DNA of 64,000 nucleotides from Sulfurospirillaceae bacterium (GTDB lineage Bacteria > Campylobacterota > Campylobacteria > Campylobacterales > Sulfurospirillaceae): contig JAQUGO010000005.1 of NCBI GenBank assembly GCA_028684065.1, positions 178,864 to 242,863 on the forward strand. Reading direction: 5' to 3'. This document shows positions 17,220-25,569 of this stretch, piece by piece (positions within the stretch are counted from its first letter, which is position 1; the number at the start of each line of letters is the position of its first letter). The notes beneath the pieces were generated by a model that saw only the letters and a list, made by a program, of their open reading frames with translations, was not told where the DNA came from and searched no databases. A program made the translations under genes and the position numbers.

Positions 17220-18452
17220 TTAGGGTACCATCAAAACGGCGCTATTGCATAAGTCATCGCTTTCAAAGTGCGTTATCTCACCTGCTTTGAGGTTTTGTAT
17301 AGGGAAAAGTCTGACGGTTAAAGGCTTGTTAAGTCTAAAGGCAAGTGTTCCTGTGTCAGAGCAGATATCGGCTATCTTTTGTGCGGTAGTATCACCTTCA
17401 ATGGGCACAGTATCAAGGCCAATGCCACAGACGGCAGAGTATTGAAGCAAGGCTCTTATGTCAAATTCACCTTGGCTTGCGGAAGCGGCTAAACCGCTAT
17501 CCTCGATGACGGCTAACATTAAGCCTGAAAAGCCGATAAGTTCGCATCCCTTTTGTGCTTTAAAAACCTTCGTGAGAAGGGCGGAGGCTTCGAGCGTACC
17601 TGAGGCTCCAAAAAAAGGAACGCCTAGCAGTTTGTAAACATCAATCATCGAAGAGCAGTTTTTAGAGGGGGCGGCTGAAGTGTCGATGCCTGCAAATTTG
17701 GTTTTATAAGGATGTTTATATGTGGTCGTAATCGCTACGATAGTGCTTATATGGTATTGTAAAGCATCTCGCATAATGGCGTAGGATTGTTGCATTTTAC
17801 TATTATGATTGGGTTCTTTTTCTAGACATTTCAAAGCAGCGACGAGTAAATCGGGCGTTTCCAGCCCCAGCGCAAAACAGTTTTCATCACTGCTGTTATG
17901 GTAAGAAGCGGGGAAATAGGGAATGAGTGGTTTGCAATTATAATTAATTGTGAAGTTGAAATTTCCTTCTCCTCTTTCCGTTATTTTGCCAATCTCAACG
18001 ACGGCTTGAGCACAATGCAGTGTCAGCTCTTTATCGGGAATACCCAATTCATCAACACCGACATTCACACATGCATTGCAAATATCGCCATACGCGTTGA
18101 TAAGCTCAGGAAGAATGGCTATCTCGTTGCTAGTTTTAGCTTCGCCGATGGCAAATCGTATACGGAAATTAGGCATAGAAGGGCTTTTGAGAACGTCGGA
18201 GAGGACGCGCATATCTTTGAGGGCAGACGCTAAGGAGGAAGTATCAAGATATTCGCCAAAAGCGTTGGTGACAATGCGAATGGACTGTACTTGATAGCCT
18301 TGTGCGTTGAATGTTTGGGCTAAATTTCCTCCAAAACTTGCCGCTTTGCGGATGGTTTCTTCCCATGTGCTTTTGTCTTGGTTCAGTGTCAGAAAGGAGG
18401 TTATCGTGCGAATTTTACATAAATTTTTGTTTTTGAGTGATGTGTGTACCAT
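17220..18452 (-). CDS. DUF711 (UPF0210) family protein
   Basis: A 410-residue cytoplasmic protein recognised as DUF711/UPF0210 by the FAGIDTSAAPS segment, the conserved tail ILLDTVP-like CGIGLDTVPIEGDTT, and the EDSGLAA region. Structures of the family are related to glycyl-radical/PFL-like barrels, but no activity is proven. Bacterial members usually sit with an ACT-domain protein (UPF0237); no such neighbour occurs here. Length is slightly below the usual 450 residues, but the start is supported by a contiguous N-terminus (TSFLTLNQDKSTWEETI). Function unknown; the family call is reasonably sure. Confidence 0.8.
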   Translation of the reverse strand: MVHTSLKNKNLCKIRTITSFLTLNQDKSTWEETIRKAASFGGNLAQTFNAQGYQVQSIRIVTNAFGEYLDTSSLASALKDMRVLSDVLKSPSMPNFRIRFAIGEAKTSNEIAILPELINAYGDICNACVNVGVDELGIPDKELTLHCAQAVVEIGKITERGEGNFNFTINYNCKPLIPYFPASYHNSSDENCFALGLETPDLLVAALKCLEKEPNHNSKMQQSYAIMRDALQYHISTIVAITTTYKHPYKTKFAGIDTSAAPSKNCSSMIDVYKLLGVPFFGASGTLEASALLTKVFKAQKGCELIGFSGLMLAVIEDSGLAASASQGEFDIRALLQYSAVCGIGLDTVPIEGDTTAQKIADICSDTGTLAFRLNKPLTVRLFPIQNLKAGEITHFESDDLCNSAVLMVP

Positions 18453-18515
18453 TTATCTACCTTTGCATGTAAAAAAAATTATAGCCAAAGAAATTTAAAA
18501 AGGCTCAGCGTACAA

Positions 18516-19508
18516 CTATCTATTTCTAAGCTTAAACGTTGCATCAAGCTCTTCTTCCAAACGGTCTGTTGCGTTAGCAGGTGTATCTGAAAGATGTGTT
18601 ATATGTGCTAGCACTTCAGGGGTAAGGTCCACGTCAATTGCGCCAAGTGAATCTTCGAGTTGATTGAGATTTCTAGCGCCAATAATTGGGGCAGTAATGT
18701 CAGGATTTGCCATGACCCAACTCAGTGCCAAGGTAATAGGCTTGATGCCTAACTCTTGGGCGTATTGGGTAAAGTGCTCTGCTATCTCGTAGTATCGTGG
18801 GTTGCTATAACGTTTTGCGTATTGTTGTTTTTCAACGATTCTACCCGTGGCAGTAGTATTAGAATATTTTCCACTTAATAAGCCTGCGGCTAAGGGACTA
18901 TAGGGAATGACGCCAAGTTTTTCAGAACGAGCCAATGGCAAGATTTCTACTTCAGCTTGTCTTTTTAAAAGGTTATACATAGGCTCAATGCATTCAAAAC
19001 GTGCTAGGTTGTTTTTTTCAGAAATTCCCAGTGCTTTTGCGATTTGCCAAGCCGCCCAGTTACTGACTCCTAGATATAAAACCTTTCCTTGATGCACTAA
19101 ATCATCAAGGGCCCGAAGTGTTTCATCCATCGGTGTCAGAGGGTCGAAATGGTGAATGAAGTAAAGGTCTATTCTATCGGTTTTCAAGCGCTTTAGACTT
19201 TGTTCAATGGAAAACATAATGTGCCTTCTTGATGAACCTAATGCATTCACATCCTTACCGACACGCTGAGACACTTTGGATGTAATGACAACGTCATCTC
19301 TGCACTCTTGAATAAGCTTTCCTAAAATCAACTCCGCTCTGCCATCACTGTAATTGTTGGCACAATCAAAGAAATTGATACCGACATCACGGCATTTATT
19401 AAACATCAGTGTCGATTCTGCTTCATCCGCTTCATTACCAAATGTCATCGTTCCAAAGCATAACTCGGAGACTAATACACCCGTTTTACCTAAAACTTTA
19501 TAATTCAT
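18516..19508 (-). CDS. Aldo/keto reductase
   Basis: A 330-residue NADPH-dependent oxidoreductase of the AKR superfamily. The catalytic tetrad is visible: Asp in NFFDCANNYSDG, Tyr in the same segment, Lys in VVITSKVSQ, and His in YFIHHFDPLTP. The C-terminal cofactor site is IIGARNLNQLEDSLGA. It reduces aldehydes or ketones in the cytoplasm; the natural substrate is not evident. It resembles the YajO/YdhF-like group in length. It has its own RBS (GAGGAAA) and reads leftward, with HAD and cupin genes lying upstream. Confidence 0.9.
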   Translation of the reverse strand: MNYKVLGKTGVLVSELCFGTMTFGNEADEAESTLMFNKCRDVGINFFDCANNYSDGRAELILGKLIQECRDDVVITSKVSQRVGKDVNALGSSRRHIMFSIEQSLKRLKTDRIDLYFIHHFDPLTPMDETLRALDDLVHQGKVLYLGVSNWAAWQIAKALGISEKNNLARFECIEPMYNLLKRQAEVEILPLARSEKLGVIPYSPLAAGLLSGKYSNTTATGRIVEKQQYAKRYSNPRYYEIAEHFTQYAQELGIKPITLALSWVMANPDITAPIIGARNLNQLEDSLGAIDVDLTPEVLAHITHLSDTPANATDRLEEELDATFKLRNR

Positions 19509-19587
19509 GATTTCCTCTTTTGGCTATTTATTTTCAATAGAGCTCTCAACACATTTTAAAAGTAAAGCTTCCGCATCCTTGATGCTT

Positions 19588-20319
19588 TTAGTATAAAAAG
19601 TCTAACTCTTTTTGCGTGTATTCTAACACGTCTTGATAGGTTTTAAATGATGCGAGTGCGCGACGTTCTAGCTCAATTCTATCGGTATCTGAATATTTGT
19701 CATACATTATCACTGCATCAATACCCGCATTGTGTGCCGCTTCCAAACCGATGAGTGAATCTTCGATCATCAAGCACTCTTGGGGTGAAACTTGTAATTT
19801 TTCCATAATAAAATGGTGTATCTCAGGATCTGGTTTTATTTTGGAGACAACATCTCTACCTAAAACAAGCGCAAACATCTCTTTAAAATCAACCTTTTCA
19901 GTCATCTTTTGGTTTAAGGTCATATACGTTTTTAAATTGGCATCACTTGTTGTACTGGCAATGACAAGCGTAAAACCTTTGTGTTTGAGGTAGTGTAAAA
20001 AGTGTTCAGCATCAGCTTTAAAATCTATCACATCTATCATATACGTTGTTGCTATTTCATAGCGTAAATTTCTGATTTCTTCTTTGGAATAAGAGGCCTT
20101 ATAAGTTTGCTTTAAAAATTCACAATACTCAAGATACGCATCTTTTGAGTGACACAGAGTTCTTAAAATCTCATCTCTTTGTTGCTGTATTTTTGCTTCA
20201 TCAATTTCTTTATGTCCTAAAAGTTTGATAAGTTCTCTATCAACGGCATTCCACACACCAACAGAATCTATGAGTGTTCCATCCATATCAAAGATAATGA
20301 CTTTTTTCTGCGTAAACAT
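19588..20319 (-). CDS. HAD-superfamily hydrolase (beta-phosphoglucomutase-like)
   Basis: A 243-residue protein with the HAD motif I nucleophile in IFDMDGTLIDSVG (Asp11/Asp13), motif II Thr/Ser in LVIASTTSDAN, and motif III/IV in KPDPEIHHF and MIEDSLIGLEAAHNAG. A helical cap lies between motifs I and II, as in subclass I (PGMB/GppA-like) phosphatases. It would hydrolyse a small phosphorylated metabolite. The start lies 4 nt from the stop of the upstream cupin gene, so the two are cotranscribed. Substrate unknown. Confidence 0.88.
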   Translation of the reverse strand: MFTQKKVIIFDMDGTLIDSVGVWNAVDRELIKLLGHKEIDEAKIQQQRDEILRTLCHSKDAYLEYCEFLKQTYKASYSKEEIRNLRYEIATTYMIDVIDFKADAEHFLHYLKHKGFTLVIASTTSDANLKTYMTLNQKMTEKVDFKEMFALVLGRDVVSKIKPDPEIHHFIMEKLQVSPQECLMIEDSLIGLEAAHNAGIDAVIMYDKYSDTDRIELERRALASFKTYQDVLEYTQKELDFLY

Positions 20320-20323
20320 CGTG

Positions 20324-20677
20324 TTATGTGTTGAATTTCAAGAAATCTCCATCGATGATGAGTAGTTTAACACCATCTTTGGTTCGTGAGCGATGAGAGC
20401 TTAGCTCGTCGGAAACAACATAGGAGTCACCTTGACTAAGGATGGATTGGGTGCCGTTTTTGAGTTCATTGATGACAGTACCTTCTAAACAATGTACGAT
20501 ATGCCCTTTTTCACACCAATGATCAGCGAGATAGTTTTTAGAGTATTCGACAAGTCTAATGCGAAGACCTGGAAATTGCAATGTTTGCCAATATGCCATA
20601 CCCGTTTCACCTGTATGCTCGGTTCTTTGAATCGTTGACCAGTCAATGGTCTGAAAGGGAATATTTTTCGTGTTCAT
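20324..20677 (-). CDS. Small cupin-fold protein (DHCW-motif type)
   Basis: A 117-residue single-domain cupin. The segment YLADHWCEKGHIVHCLEGT has His/Cys/His residues at the place of cupin metal ligands. A second half, SYVVSDELSSHRS, supplies another His. This matches the group annotated as DHCW-motif cupin proteins; its biochemical role is not known. It heads a two-gene unit with the HAD hydrolase. An RBS (AAGAGGA) lies 6 nt upstream. Confidence 0.72.
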   Translation of the reverse strand: MNTKNIPFQTIDWSTIQRTEHTGETGMAYWQTLQFPGLRIRLVEYSKNYLADHWCEKGHIVHCLEGTVINELKNGTQSILSQGDSYVVSDELSSHRSRTKDGVKLLIIDGDFLKFNT

Positions 20678-20925
20678 CCTCTTACCTTTTTATCTTGACA
20701 TGTAAAGACTTTCTGTAATGATATTGTAACAAAATTGAAAGGGATAGAGTACGTGATTGAGCATTATGTCTCTTTTTTGGCATTAGTTTGGAGCATCCAT
20801 ACTTTTGTTACTTTAAATCTTCGGATGGACACTATTAGAGGTGAAAAATCCAATGATAAAAACCTTTTTTTTTACGTTTGAATGGTATTGATATTTACTT
20901 TAATGCTACTCTTGTTAACTTCTTG

Positions 20926-20931
20926 TATAAT
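20926..20931 (+). promoter_or_regulatory. -10 box for the LrgA/LrgB genes
   Basis: TATAAT at 20926-20931 with a TTGTTA-like -35 about 14-16 nt upstream, 34 nt before the ATG. The rest of the 288-nt gap (20678-20965) holds no ORF or hairpin that I could support. Confidence 0.5.
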
Positions 20932-20965
20932 TTCATTTTTCATTTTAAAAACTTAGGAAACAACC

Positions 20966-21313
20966 ATGTTACGGGGAATATTAACACTTTTACTTTTTCA
21001 ATTTATTGGAGAATGTTTTGTCAAATTATTTGAATTAAAAATTCCAGGTGCCATTATCGGGATGGTTTTACTGCTACTCTTTTTAGGAGTGCGTAAAGGG
21101 AGTTTCCATGCTTTAGATACATCTGTATTTTGGTTGTTGCGCTATTTGCCACTTTTTATCATACCCGCCGCCGCTGGTATTATCACGCAGGTTGATACTA
21201 TCTCCAAAGAAGCTTTAGCCATTTTGACATCATTGGTTATTGGAACATTTTTAGCGTTGGCGTTTAGTGCTAAGCTCATCGATATTTTGATTTCACGTAA
21301 GGAGAACCGATGA
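20966..21313 (+). CDS. CidA/LrgA-family membrane protein
   Basis: A 115-residue protein with four predicted membrane helices. FIGECFVKLFELKIPGAIIGMVLLL and RYLPLFIIPAAAGII are the family hallmarks (split here from adjoining sequence). CidA/LrgA proteins were described as holin-like, and later work links CidAB/LrgAB-type pairs to export or uptake of small organic acids such as pyruvate. It overlaps the next gene, an LrgB protein, by 4 nt, the standard arrangement. Start supported by TAGGAAAC before ATG. Confidence 0.9.
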   Translation: MLRGILTLLLFQFIGECFVKLFELKIPGAIIGMVLLLLFLGVRKGSFHALDTSVFWLLRYLPLFIIPAAAGIITQVDTISKEALAILTSLVIGTFLALAFSAKLIDILISRKENR

Positions 21314-22020
21314 ATGTTGATGCTCTAATCGCGTATGTTACAACAACTCCTTTAACGTGGATTATTATCACTATCAGTGTCTATAAAATTGGAATTATTC
21401 TTTATGAAAAGACAGGAAAACATTCACTATTACAACCGATTGTCATTGCCTATCTTATCATTTTACCAATTCTGCTTCTTGCTAAAATTCCTTATCAGCA
21501 GTACTTTGCATCGGTGAGTATCTTGCATTTTTTCCTAGGCCCTGCAACGGTTGCTTTGGCGTTACCTTTGTATAAAAATCTTAAACTTATTCGTTCTTAC
21601 TTTGTCCCCATTATGGTGACTCTTTTTGTAGGGGGAACCTTTACGATTCTTAGCGCACTGGGTATTTTATGGGTATTGGGCGCTTCAAAAGTAACGATGC
21701 TTTCTATGACAACAAAGTCGGTTACAGCGCCTATCACGCTTATCACCGCGCACGATATTGGGGCCATTCCTTCTTTAGCGATGGGTTTTGTAGTGATTAC
21801 GGGACTTTTGGGTGCTTCGTTTGGTACATTTATTTTTAAAATCTTACGCATTAAACATGACGAGGCTAAAGGGTTTGCTTTAGGACTCGTTTCCCATGCT
21901 GTAGGCATTGCAAGAGCTATTGAGATAGGCGATAATGCTGCTGCATTTGCCGCTTTGGCAATGGGATTGTGTGGCGTTTTTACGGCTATTTTATTGCCCA
22001 TTATCATTGGCTTTTTATAA
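21310..22020 (+). CDS. CidB/LrgB-family membrane protein
   Basis: A 236-residue protein with about seven membrane helices. Family motifs include FFLGPATVALALPLY, TTKSVTAPI, GLVSHAVGIARAIEIGD and the closing AFAALAMGLCGVFTAILLPII. Together with the LrgA-like partner it would form a membrane channel or transporter. The start codon overlaps the partner stop (ATGA type overlap), so translation is coupled. No LytSR-type regulator adjoins it. Transcription probably ends before the promoter at 22076. Confidence 0.92.
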   Translation: MNVDALIAYVTTTPLTWIIITISVYKIGIILYEKTGKHSLLQPIVIAYLIILPILLLAKIPYQQYFASVSILHFFLGPATVALALPLYKNLKLIRSYFVPIMVTLFVGGTFTILSALGILWVLGASKVTMLSMTTKSVTAPITLITAHDIGAIPSLAMGFVVITGLLGASFGTFIFKILRIKHDEAKGFALGLVSHAVGIARAIEIGDNAAAFAALAMGLCGVFTAILLPIIIGFL

Positions 22021-22075
22021 CCTTACATGGGAAGTTTTTTTGAGAGAATTAATAGGCGCTCACGCTATTCTTGGT

Positions 22076-22081
22076 TATAAT
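22076..22081 (+). promoter_or_regulatory. -10 box for the 2-hydroxyacid dehydrogenase gene
   Basis: TATAAT 38 nt upstream of the ATG at 22120; a -35 element is not obvious. Confidence 0.45.
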
Positions 22082-22119
22082 AGTTGTAAAATTACGCAGC
22101 TCTACGTAAAGGAGATTTT

Positions 22120-23085
22120 ATGAAAATTGTGATATTGGATGATTATCAAGATGTGGTGCGTCACCTTGCATGTTTTTCACTTCTACGTGAGCATGATGTT
22201 CGTGTCTTGACGCAAATTTATACTGATATGGACGTGTTAGCACAAGAGATAGGGGATGCAGAAGCTTTGGTATTGATTCGAGAGCGTACTAAAATCAGTG
22301 CAGAACTTTTGGCAAAACTTCCTCATTTAAAAGTGATTAGCCAGACAGGTAGGTTTGGTAAACACGTTGATGTTGAAGCGTGTGCGACGCAAGGTATCCT
22401 TGTGTTAGAAGGTCGAGGCTCACCTATCGCACCTGCTGAGTTATGTTGGGCGTTAATTATGGCTTCATCACGTCATATCGTACCTTATGCTACCAATCTT
22501 AGCCATGATATCTGGCAAAACTCAGGTATACTTGGTTTGGGTCGTGCCCTTAATGGTTTGACGCTAGGCATTTGGGGTTATGGCAATATTGGTCAGAGGG
22601 TTGCTCAGTTTGGCAAAGTCTTTGGGATGAATGTTTTAGTGTGGGGCAGTGAAGCTTCAAGGCTCAAAGCTAAAGAGCACGGTTTTGAAAATGCTGATAG
22701 CAAAGAAGTGTTTTTTGCATCATGCGATATTCTTTCCTTGCATCTTAAGCTCAATGAAGTGACACGTTATAGTGTGAAAAAGGCTGATCTTGAAACCATG
22801 AAAAAAGATGCGTTATTGGTCAATATTAGTCGTGCAGAATTGATTGAAAGTGGCGCACTTTTTGATGTTCTCAAACATAATCCAACGCAAAAAGCTGCTC
22901 TTGATGTCTTTGAAAATGAGCCAGCAACATTGGCCAATGAGCCTCTTTTATCGTTAAAAAATGTTCTTTGTCTACCTCATATTGGTTATGTGGAAGAGCA
23001 AAGCTATGAGCTTTATTTTAAAGTCGCTTTTGAAAATATTGTGGCATATGCGCAGGAAAAGTCTCAGAACGTTATACCAAAATAG
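22120..23085 (+). CDS. D-isomer 2-hydroxyacid dehydrogenase family protein
   Basis: A 321-residue NAD(P)-dependent dehydrogenase. Rossmann motif GIWGYGNIGQRVAQFG (about 150-165). Catalytic Arg lies in NISRAELIESG, Glu in DVFENEPAT and His in CLPHIGYVEE. The substrate-binding N-terminus (SQTGRFGKHVD) differs from SerA, and the sequence is only distantly like the gene at 12005. It belongs to the cytoplasmic 2-hydroxyacid dehydrogenases; the substrate is not deducible. RBS AAAGGAG 6 nt before ATG. Probably monocistronic. Confidence 0.87.
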   Translation: MKIVILDDYQDVVRHLACFSLLREHDVRVLTQIYTDMDVLAQEIGDAEALVLIRERTKISAELLAKLPHLKVISQTGRFGKHVDVEACATQGILVLEGRGSPIAPAELCWALIMASSRHIVPYATNLSHDIWQNSGILGLGRALNGLTLGIWGYGNIGQRVAQFGKVFGMNVLVWGSEASRLKAKEHGFENADSKEVFFASCDILSLHLKLNEVTRYSVKKADLETMKKDALLVNISRAELIESGALFDVLKHNPTQKAALDVFENEPATLANEPLLSLKNVLCLPHIGYVEEQSYELYFKVAFENIVAYAQEKSQNVIPK

Positions 23086-23114
23086 GAAGAATGTTAAAAG
23101 AGCCTTTAAGGGGC

Positions 23115-23120
23115 TATAAT
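23115..23120 (+). promoter_or_regulatory. -10 box for the 165-aa secreted protein
   Basis: TATAAT 29 nt upstream of the ATG at 23150. Confidence 0.45.
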
Positions 23121-23149
23121 AAACTGAAATATATTATAAGGAATATAAA

Positions 23150-23647
23150 ATGAAATGGTTTAAAAAAATTTCGATGATTTCTACGGTACTGGTTGCGTTT
23201 GCTTTACCAGCAAGCATTAGCGCTTCTGATTTTAATTGGTCTGTTGATTTAAATTTACAATCAAGGAATAATCCTTCACGGTATATTTCTGAATTAGATG
23301 CACGTTTTAGATTGGGTGAATCTCGCATTCAAAATATTATGCGGGTGGTTCAAGAACCTGCTGATGCTTATCTTATCTTGCGGTTTGCAGAAATGTCCTC
23401 ACGCTCTCCTGAGTATGTTATAGAAAAATATCGAGAACACAAGAAACAAGGTTGGGGAAGCATTGCAAAAAGTTTAAATATCAAACCTGGGTCTGCAGAT
23501 TTTAAAGCACTGAAAACGAAACATGACATGTATGATGACCGAGGTGGTCGAGATAGTCGGGACCATTACGATCGCAATGATTATGACCGAAATGATAAAA
23601 ACAATCAAAATGACAATGGTAATAGTCACAAAAAAAACAAAAACTAA
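23150..23647 (+). CDS. Secreted hypothetical protein with a D/R/N-rich tail
   Basis: A 165-residue protein with a signal peptide (about 1-25, ending ASISAS). The middle (about 45-120) is helical and carries ARFRLGESRIQNIMRVV and AEMSSRSPEYVIEKYREHK, a form seen in small secreted proteins of proteobacteria with unknown role. The last 35 residues are a hydrophilic low-complexity run of Asp, Arg, Asn and Lys with HYDRNDYDRNDKNNQND-type repeats. Such tails often bind polyanions or remain disordered. RBS AAGGAA before ATG. No function can be assigned. Confidence 0.65.
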   Translation: MKWFKKISMISTVLVAFALPASISASDFNWSVDLNLQSRNNPSRYISELDARFRLGESRIQNIMRVVQEPADAYLILRFAEMSSRSPEYVIEKYREHKKQGWGSIAKSLNIKPGSADFKALKTKHDMYDDRGGRDSRDHYDRNDYDRNDKNNQNDNGNSHKKNKN

Positions 23648-23662
23648 TGATTAAGGTTCAAA

Positions 23663-23695
23663 AAGGCGAATAGGGCAAACAGCCTATTCGTCCTT
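23663..23695. terminator. Bidirectional terminator between convergent genes
   Basis: AAGGCGAATAGG (23663-23674) pairs with CCTATTCGTCCTT (23683-23695) with one bulged base; the right arm includes the stop codon of the leftward nitroreductase gene. Confidence 0.65.
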
Positions 23696-24439
23696 AAATG
23701 CAAAGCCTTGTGATTGTAACACTTTTCCTGTTTTTCGGTAATAGATATTCGAATAAGCTTTCGTTGTAAGTTCAGCGTATGTTGGCATGGAACCACTACC
23801 CGTTGCATCTCTAAAAGCTTTAAAACTTTTATCGTAGGCTAACACGTCTTTCTTTACTTTCTCTTGATCATAGGCATCTTCCATCGCAAAACTCTCCACG
23901 GCAACACGTGGTTTGAGTGGTGCATGTGTAGCAACTTCTGCAGGAACGCCGATAGTACATCCTACAGCTAAAAAGGTTTTTTGAGGTAGGTTGAATAGTT
24001 GTATCATGACATCGGAGTTTTCACGCACAGCTCCGATAGACGTTGTACCATACCCTAATGCTTCAGCGGCAGTTTGCATAAAGCTGAGCATAATACCTGC
24101 ATCAATTGCACCGACCATTATTCCCTCAGCACTTTGTTCAATCACATGTTTTTTCCCAAGGCTCTCAACAATGGTACTTGTACGGTTAAAGTCTATAACA
24201 ACGCCTACAAAAACATCTGCTGTGGCAATGTGCGCCTGTCCCCCGCAGAGTTCAGAAATTTGTTTGAGCTTCGCTTTATCTCTAGTATACACTAGGCTGA
24301 TTTGTTGCCCGTTGATAGATGTTGGTGCGCGTTGTGCTGTTTTGAAGATGAGCTGTAAGTCTTGTTCACTTACGGATTCACCTGTAAATTGACGGATAGA
24401 TTTTCGATTTTGCAGTTGCTTAATTGTGATGTTTTCCAT
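23684..24439 (-). CDS. NADPH nitroreductase (NfsA/FRP-like)
   Basis: A 251-residue flavin oxidoreductase of the nitroreductase superfamily. The N-terminal FMN-binding pattern is NRKSIRQFTGESVSEQDLQ, followed by QRAPTSINGQQISLVYTRD. The central dimer-forming helices include GIMVGAIDAGIMLSFMQTAAEALGYGTTSIGAVREN (listed in two known halves), and the C-terminal FMN segment has the VGCTIGVPAE motif. It would reduce nitro compounds or quinones by two electrons using NADPH. It is the last gene of a leftward operon with the ABM monooxygenase and MdaB-like quinone reductase, which argues for quinone or electrophile detoxification. Confidence 0.88.
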   Translation of the reverse strand: MENITIKQLQNRKSIRQFTGESVSEQDLQLIFKTAQRAPTSINGQQISLVYTRDKAKLKQISELCGGQAHIATADVFVGVVIDFNRTSTIVESLGKKHVIEQSAEGIMVGAIDAGIMLSFMQTAAEALGYGTTSIGAVRENSDVMIQLFNLPQKTFLAVGCTIGVPAEVATHAPLKPRVAVESFAMEDAYDQEKVKKDVLAYDKSFKAFRDATGSGSMPTYAELTTKAYSNIYYRKTGKVLQSQGFAFKDE

Positions 24440-24447
24440 AAAATCTC

Positions 24448-24741
24448 CTATAAAATCTTTTCTAATTTTTGAATAGACATACTCTCAACTTTGTCACCCA
24501 TAAATGCTTTGTAGGTATGAAAATGTTCTTTTTCCATATGTTCTGCTAACAGTGCTTCGCTTTCCCATATTTCTACAAAGACATAGGTATTTTCTTTTTC
24601 TATGTCTTTATGCACATCGTATTGCAAGCACCCTTTATCTTCTTGATGGGTGGCTTTATGTAAAGCTTTTAGTGCTTCAAGCACAGTATCACCTTGAGAT
24701 TTTTTGAGGGTTAAGGTTGCAACAACAATAATATTTTTCAT
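24448..24741 (-). CDS. Antibiotic biosynthesis monooxygenase (ABM) domain protein, YgiN-like
   Basis: A 97-residue single ABM domain (ferredoxin-like fold). The typical pattern is QYDVHKDIEKENTYVFVEIWESEALLAEHMEKEHF, of which the core EIWESEALLAEHM and the His of EHFHTY are conserved. YgiN-type proteins act as quinol monooxygenases and are coded next to mdaB in E. coli; the same pairing here supports the call. Spacing to the next genes is 3 and 8 nt, so it is within an operon. Start ATG has GGTTAGCC nearby rather than a strong RBS; coupling to the upstream gene is likely. Confidence 0.87.
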   Translation of the reverse strand: MKNIIVVATLTLKKSQGDTVLEALKALHKATHQEDKGCLQYDVHKDIEKENTYVFVEIWESEALLAEHMEKEHFHTYKAFMGDKVESMSIQKLEKIL

Positions 24742-24744
24742 CGG

Positions 24745-25338
24745 TTAGCCTAAAAAGTTTTGTGTTAACGTTTGGATGAATTTGGCTTTTTCTGCTTCGA
24801 TATCAAGATCGCCTTTGAAAATATCATGGACTGAGTATGTTTTCATAGGTTCGACACCACAAAATTGCCATGTTTTATGTGTGGCGATGTTAGCTTCATC
24901 AAGACTAAGTCCTCCAAAAAAGCCTTCTTTGTTGTCAAATTCTGTGCTTGGGCAGTTGTAAGTTAAAGAAAGCATATATTTTTTACCTTGCATCAATCCG
25001 CCACTACCGTAACGCTTACTCGCATCACTTCGACTTCTCCCATCATTGGCATAAATACCGTTATTTGTGCCTGCTGAAAAAACTTCGTCAATATATTTTT
25101 TCATGATCCACGGTGTTCCCATCCAGTAAACAGGATATTGGATGATAAAATAATCTGCCCATTTGAATTTCTCAACTTCGTCAAGTGGGGTGTAATCACT
25201 CTCGGCTTTAGCGTGTTTAACATTGAAACCTTTACTGGTTAAAAACGCTTCGGCTGTATCGATGTAGGTTTGCGTGAGTTTACCTTCTGCGATATGGGGA
25301 TAGTATTGGTGACCATTGATAATCAGTACGTTTTTCAT
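24745..25338 (-). CDS. mdaB: NAD(P)H-dependent quinone reductase, MdaB-like flavodoxin-fold protein
   Basis: A 197-residue flavodoxin-fold protein. The opening NVLIINGHQYYPHIAEGKLTQTYID binds FAD phosphate, and FIIQYPVYWMGTPWIMKKYIDEVF is the family signature (both shown in part). It matches MdaB, which reduces quinones to quinols and protects against oxidative stress. First gene of the mdaB-ABM-nitroreductase operon, divergent from the HxlR regulator. RBS GAGGTAAAC before ATG. Confidence 0.9.
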   Translation of the reverse strand: MKNVLIINGHQYYPHIAEGKLTQTYIDTAEAFLTSKGFNVKHAKAESDYTPLDEVEKFKWADYFIIQYPVYWMGTPWIMKKYIDEVFSAGTNNGIYANDGRSRSDASKRYGSGGLMQGKKYMLSLTYNCPSTEFDNKEGFFGGLSLDEANIATHKTWQFCGVEPMKTYSVHDIFKGDLDIEAEKAKFIQTLTQNFLG

Positions 25339-25466
25339 AGTTTACCTCTTATATTGATTTGATAAACGAAGTATAAAAGTAATGTACTTAAAATATCCTT
25401 ACGATATTTTTGGTATGTAATGATAAATAATAGAAAATATGGTATGATATCAATCACTTAAAGCAC

Positions 25467-25526
25467 CAAAGGTGCACGGGCGTTCCGCCGAGGAAAACCC
25501 AGTGTTAACGTAGTTTTTAAAGCTTT
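25467..25526 (+). repeat. 60-nt dispersed element, copy A
   Basis: Begins CAAAGGTGCACGG and ends TAGTTTTTAAAGCTTT. A second copy of exactly the same length occurs at 47469-47528 with about 44 of 60 identical positions. It lies in the mdaB-hxlR intergenic region and its 3' part forms the left arm of a strong hairpin. Confidence 0.55.
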
Positions 25527-25544
25527 GCTTTAAAAACTACGTTA
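25506..25544 (+). ncRNA. Perfect 18-bp hairpin in the hxlR leader
   Basis: TAACGTAGTTTTTAAAGC (25506-25523), loop TTT, GCTTTAAAAACTACGTTA (25527-25544). It sits 25 nt before the hxlR ATG. There is no T-run after it, so it is not a simple terminator; it may be a leader structure, an operator or the end of a mobile repeat. Confidence 0.5.
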
Positions 25545-25569
25545 GGAATTTAAATAAAAAAGGAGCACT

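Noticed and set aside
23560..23640. Short GATCGCAATGATTATGACCG-type repeats as a CRISPR or VNTR
   Set aside because: They encode the D/R/N-rich tail of the secreted protein; unit length is irregular and there are no spacers.
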